Made by a program: the position numbers and the translations under genes
The notes under the pieces: model-generated
Told to the model about the DNA's origin: nothing
The model's database searches: none
Seen by the model: only the letters and a program-made list of their open reading frames with translations
Shown here: positions 16,648-17,133 of the stretch, in pieces
How the letters are laid out: each line of letters starts with the position of its first letter
Numbering within the stretch: the stretch's first letter is position 1
Assembly (NCBI GenBank): GCA_027488495.1
Contig: JAIYBO010000124.1
Span: 1 to 17,133 of the forward strand
Length of the DNA: 17,133 nt
Origin: Bacteroidota bacterium
Lineage (GTDB): Bacteria; Bacteroidota; Bacteroidia; NS11-12g; UBA955
Direction: 5' to 3'

Positions 16648-17133
16648 TCAATCCAAAATCTCCACCACGAGTCCATCGTGGGCCAAATCAATGCCATCGG
16701 GCAACTCGGAACAAACGTCGTCGTGAAATCCAATTTGATGACTCATGTGCGTGAAATACGTTTGTTTTGCACCCAATTCTTTGGCCAAGGCCACTGCTTC
16801 TGCTAGTGTAAAATGTGAAATGTGCGCTTCTCTCCTCAATGCATTTAAAACCAACACATCCATGCCCTTCAACTTTTCCTTTTCTTTGTCGGAAATGAAG
16901 TTGGCATCGGTTACATAGGCAAATCGATCAAAAACAAAACCCAATACGGGAAGTTTATAATGCAATACTTCTACCGGACGAATCACATGGCCACTTATTT
17001 CAAAAGCCTCATTATCGATCAAATGCCAATCAATTTGTGGAATGCCCGGATAAGGCACAGGTTGAAAAATGTAATCAAACTGCCCTTGAAAAGCTTGATA
17101 AACCCTGGGATGCAAATAAACCGGCAGCGCTCC
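16648..17133 (-). CDS. Metallo-beta-lactamase-fold hydrolase, PhnP-like (3' part, cut by window edge)
   Basis: The visible 161 residues are the C-terminal part of an MBL-fold hydrolase of the PhnP-like type common in Bacteroidota, usually about 250 aa. The frame stays open through the right edge (it reads GALPVYLHPRV across it), so an internal TTG near 17115 is not the start. Visible parts are the conserved YPGIPQ, the VEVLHYKLPVLGF segment with a conserved His, YVTDANFIS with the metal-bridging Asp, INALR-like LNALRREAHISHFTL, and THMSHQIGFHD with the C-terminal metal His. The N-terminal HxHxDH motif must lie beyond the window. Likely a cytoplasmic phosphodiesterase-type enzyme; the substrate cannot be told. 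It converges on the M20 gene with only 13 bases between stop codons. Confidence 0.88.
   Translation of the reverse strand, partial: GALPVYLHPRVYQAFQGQFDYIFQPVPYPGIPQIDWHLIDNEAFEISGHVIRPVEVLHYKLPVLGFVFDRFAYVTDANFISDKEKEKLKGMDVLVLNALRREAHISHFTLAEAVALAKELGAKQTYFTHMSHQIGFHDDVCSELPDGIDLAHDGLVVEILD

Noticed and set aside
17113..17115. Start codon (TTG) for the right-edge MBL-fold gene
   Set aside because: The frame stays open to the edge and the upstream residues continue the family sequence, so this TTG is internal and the gene is simply cut by the window.

Overview
The window reads as chromosomal DNA from a member of the phylum Bacteroidota that has a type IX secretion system (T9SS) and is possibly a gliding bacterium. 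This rests on a complete SprA, the GldA/GldF/GldG ABC transporter, a PorZ-like propeller protein with a T9SS-type C-terminal domain, and promoter -7 elements of the TAnnTTTG kind. Nothing visible fixes the order or genus. There are no RNA genes, insertion sequences, CRISPR arrays or large repeats, and no gene-free stretch reaches 300 bases.

Layout, left to right. Bases 34-36 hold the start codon of a leftward gene with a signal-peptide-like N-terminus, cut by the window edge. A 64-base divergent spacer separates it from ribF (bifunctional riboflavin kinase/FAD synthetase). ribF overlaps an exported M23/LytM-type peptidase gene. After a short spacer with an inverted repeat and a good -7 element, a long co-directional run follows: gldA, gldF, gldG, ruvA, sprA (about 7.1 kb) and a porZ-like gene. 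These are spaced by -17, -1, +4, +66 and +6 bases. An M20 peptidase with an N-terminal membrane segment follows on the same strand. A convergent metallo-beta-lactamase-fold hydrolase runs in from the right edge.

The centre of the window is a motility/secretion block. SprA is the outer-membrane translocon channel of the T9SS. PorZ is a cell-surface accessory of the same system in Porphyromonas. GldAFG is an inner-membrane ABC complex needed for gliding in Flavobacterium johnsoniae. ruvA sits inside the block as a housekeeping DNA-repair passenger. The most notable points are the shortened GldA, which lacks about 60 C-terminal-region residues expected for the family, the compact gldAFG-ruvA-sprA-porZ linkage, and -7 elements placed only 6-8 bases from start codons, which implies very short leaders. 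I see no clearly novel system; the window is mostly recognisable conserved machinery with some unusual details.
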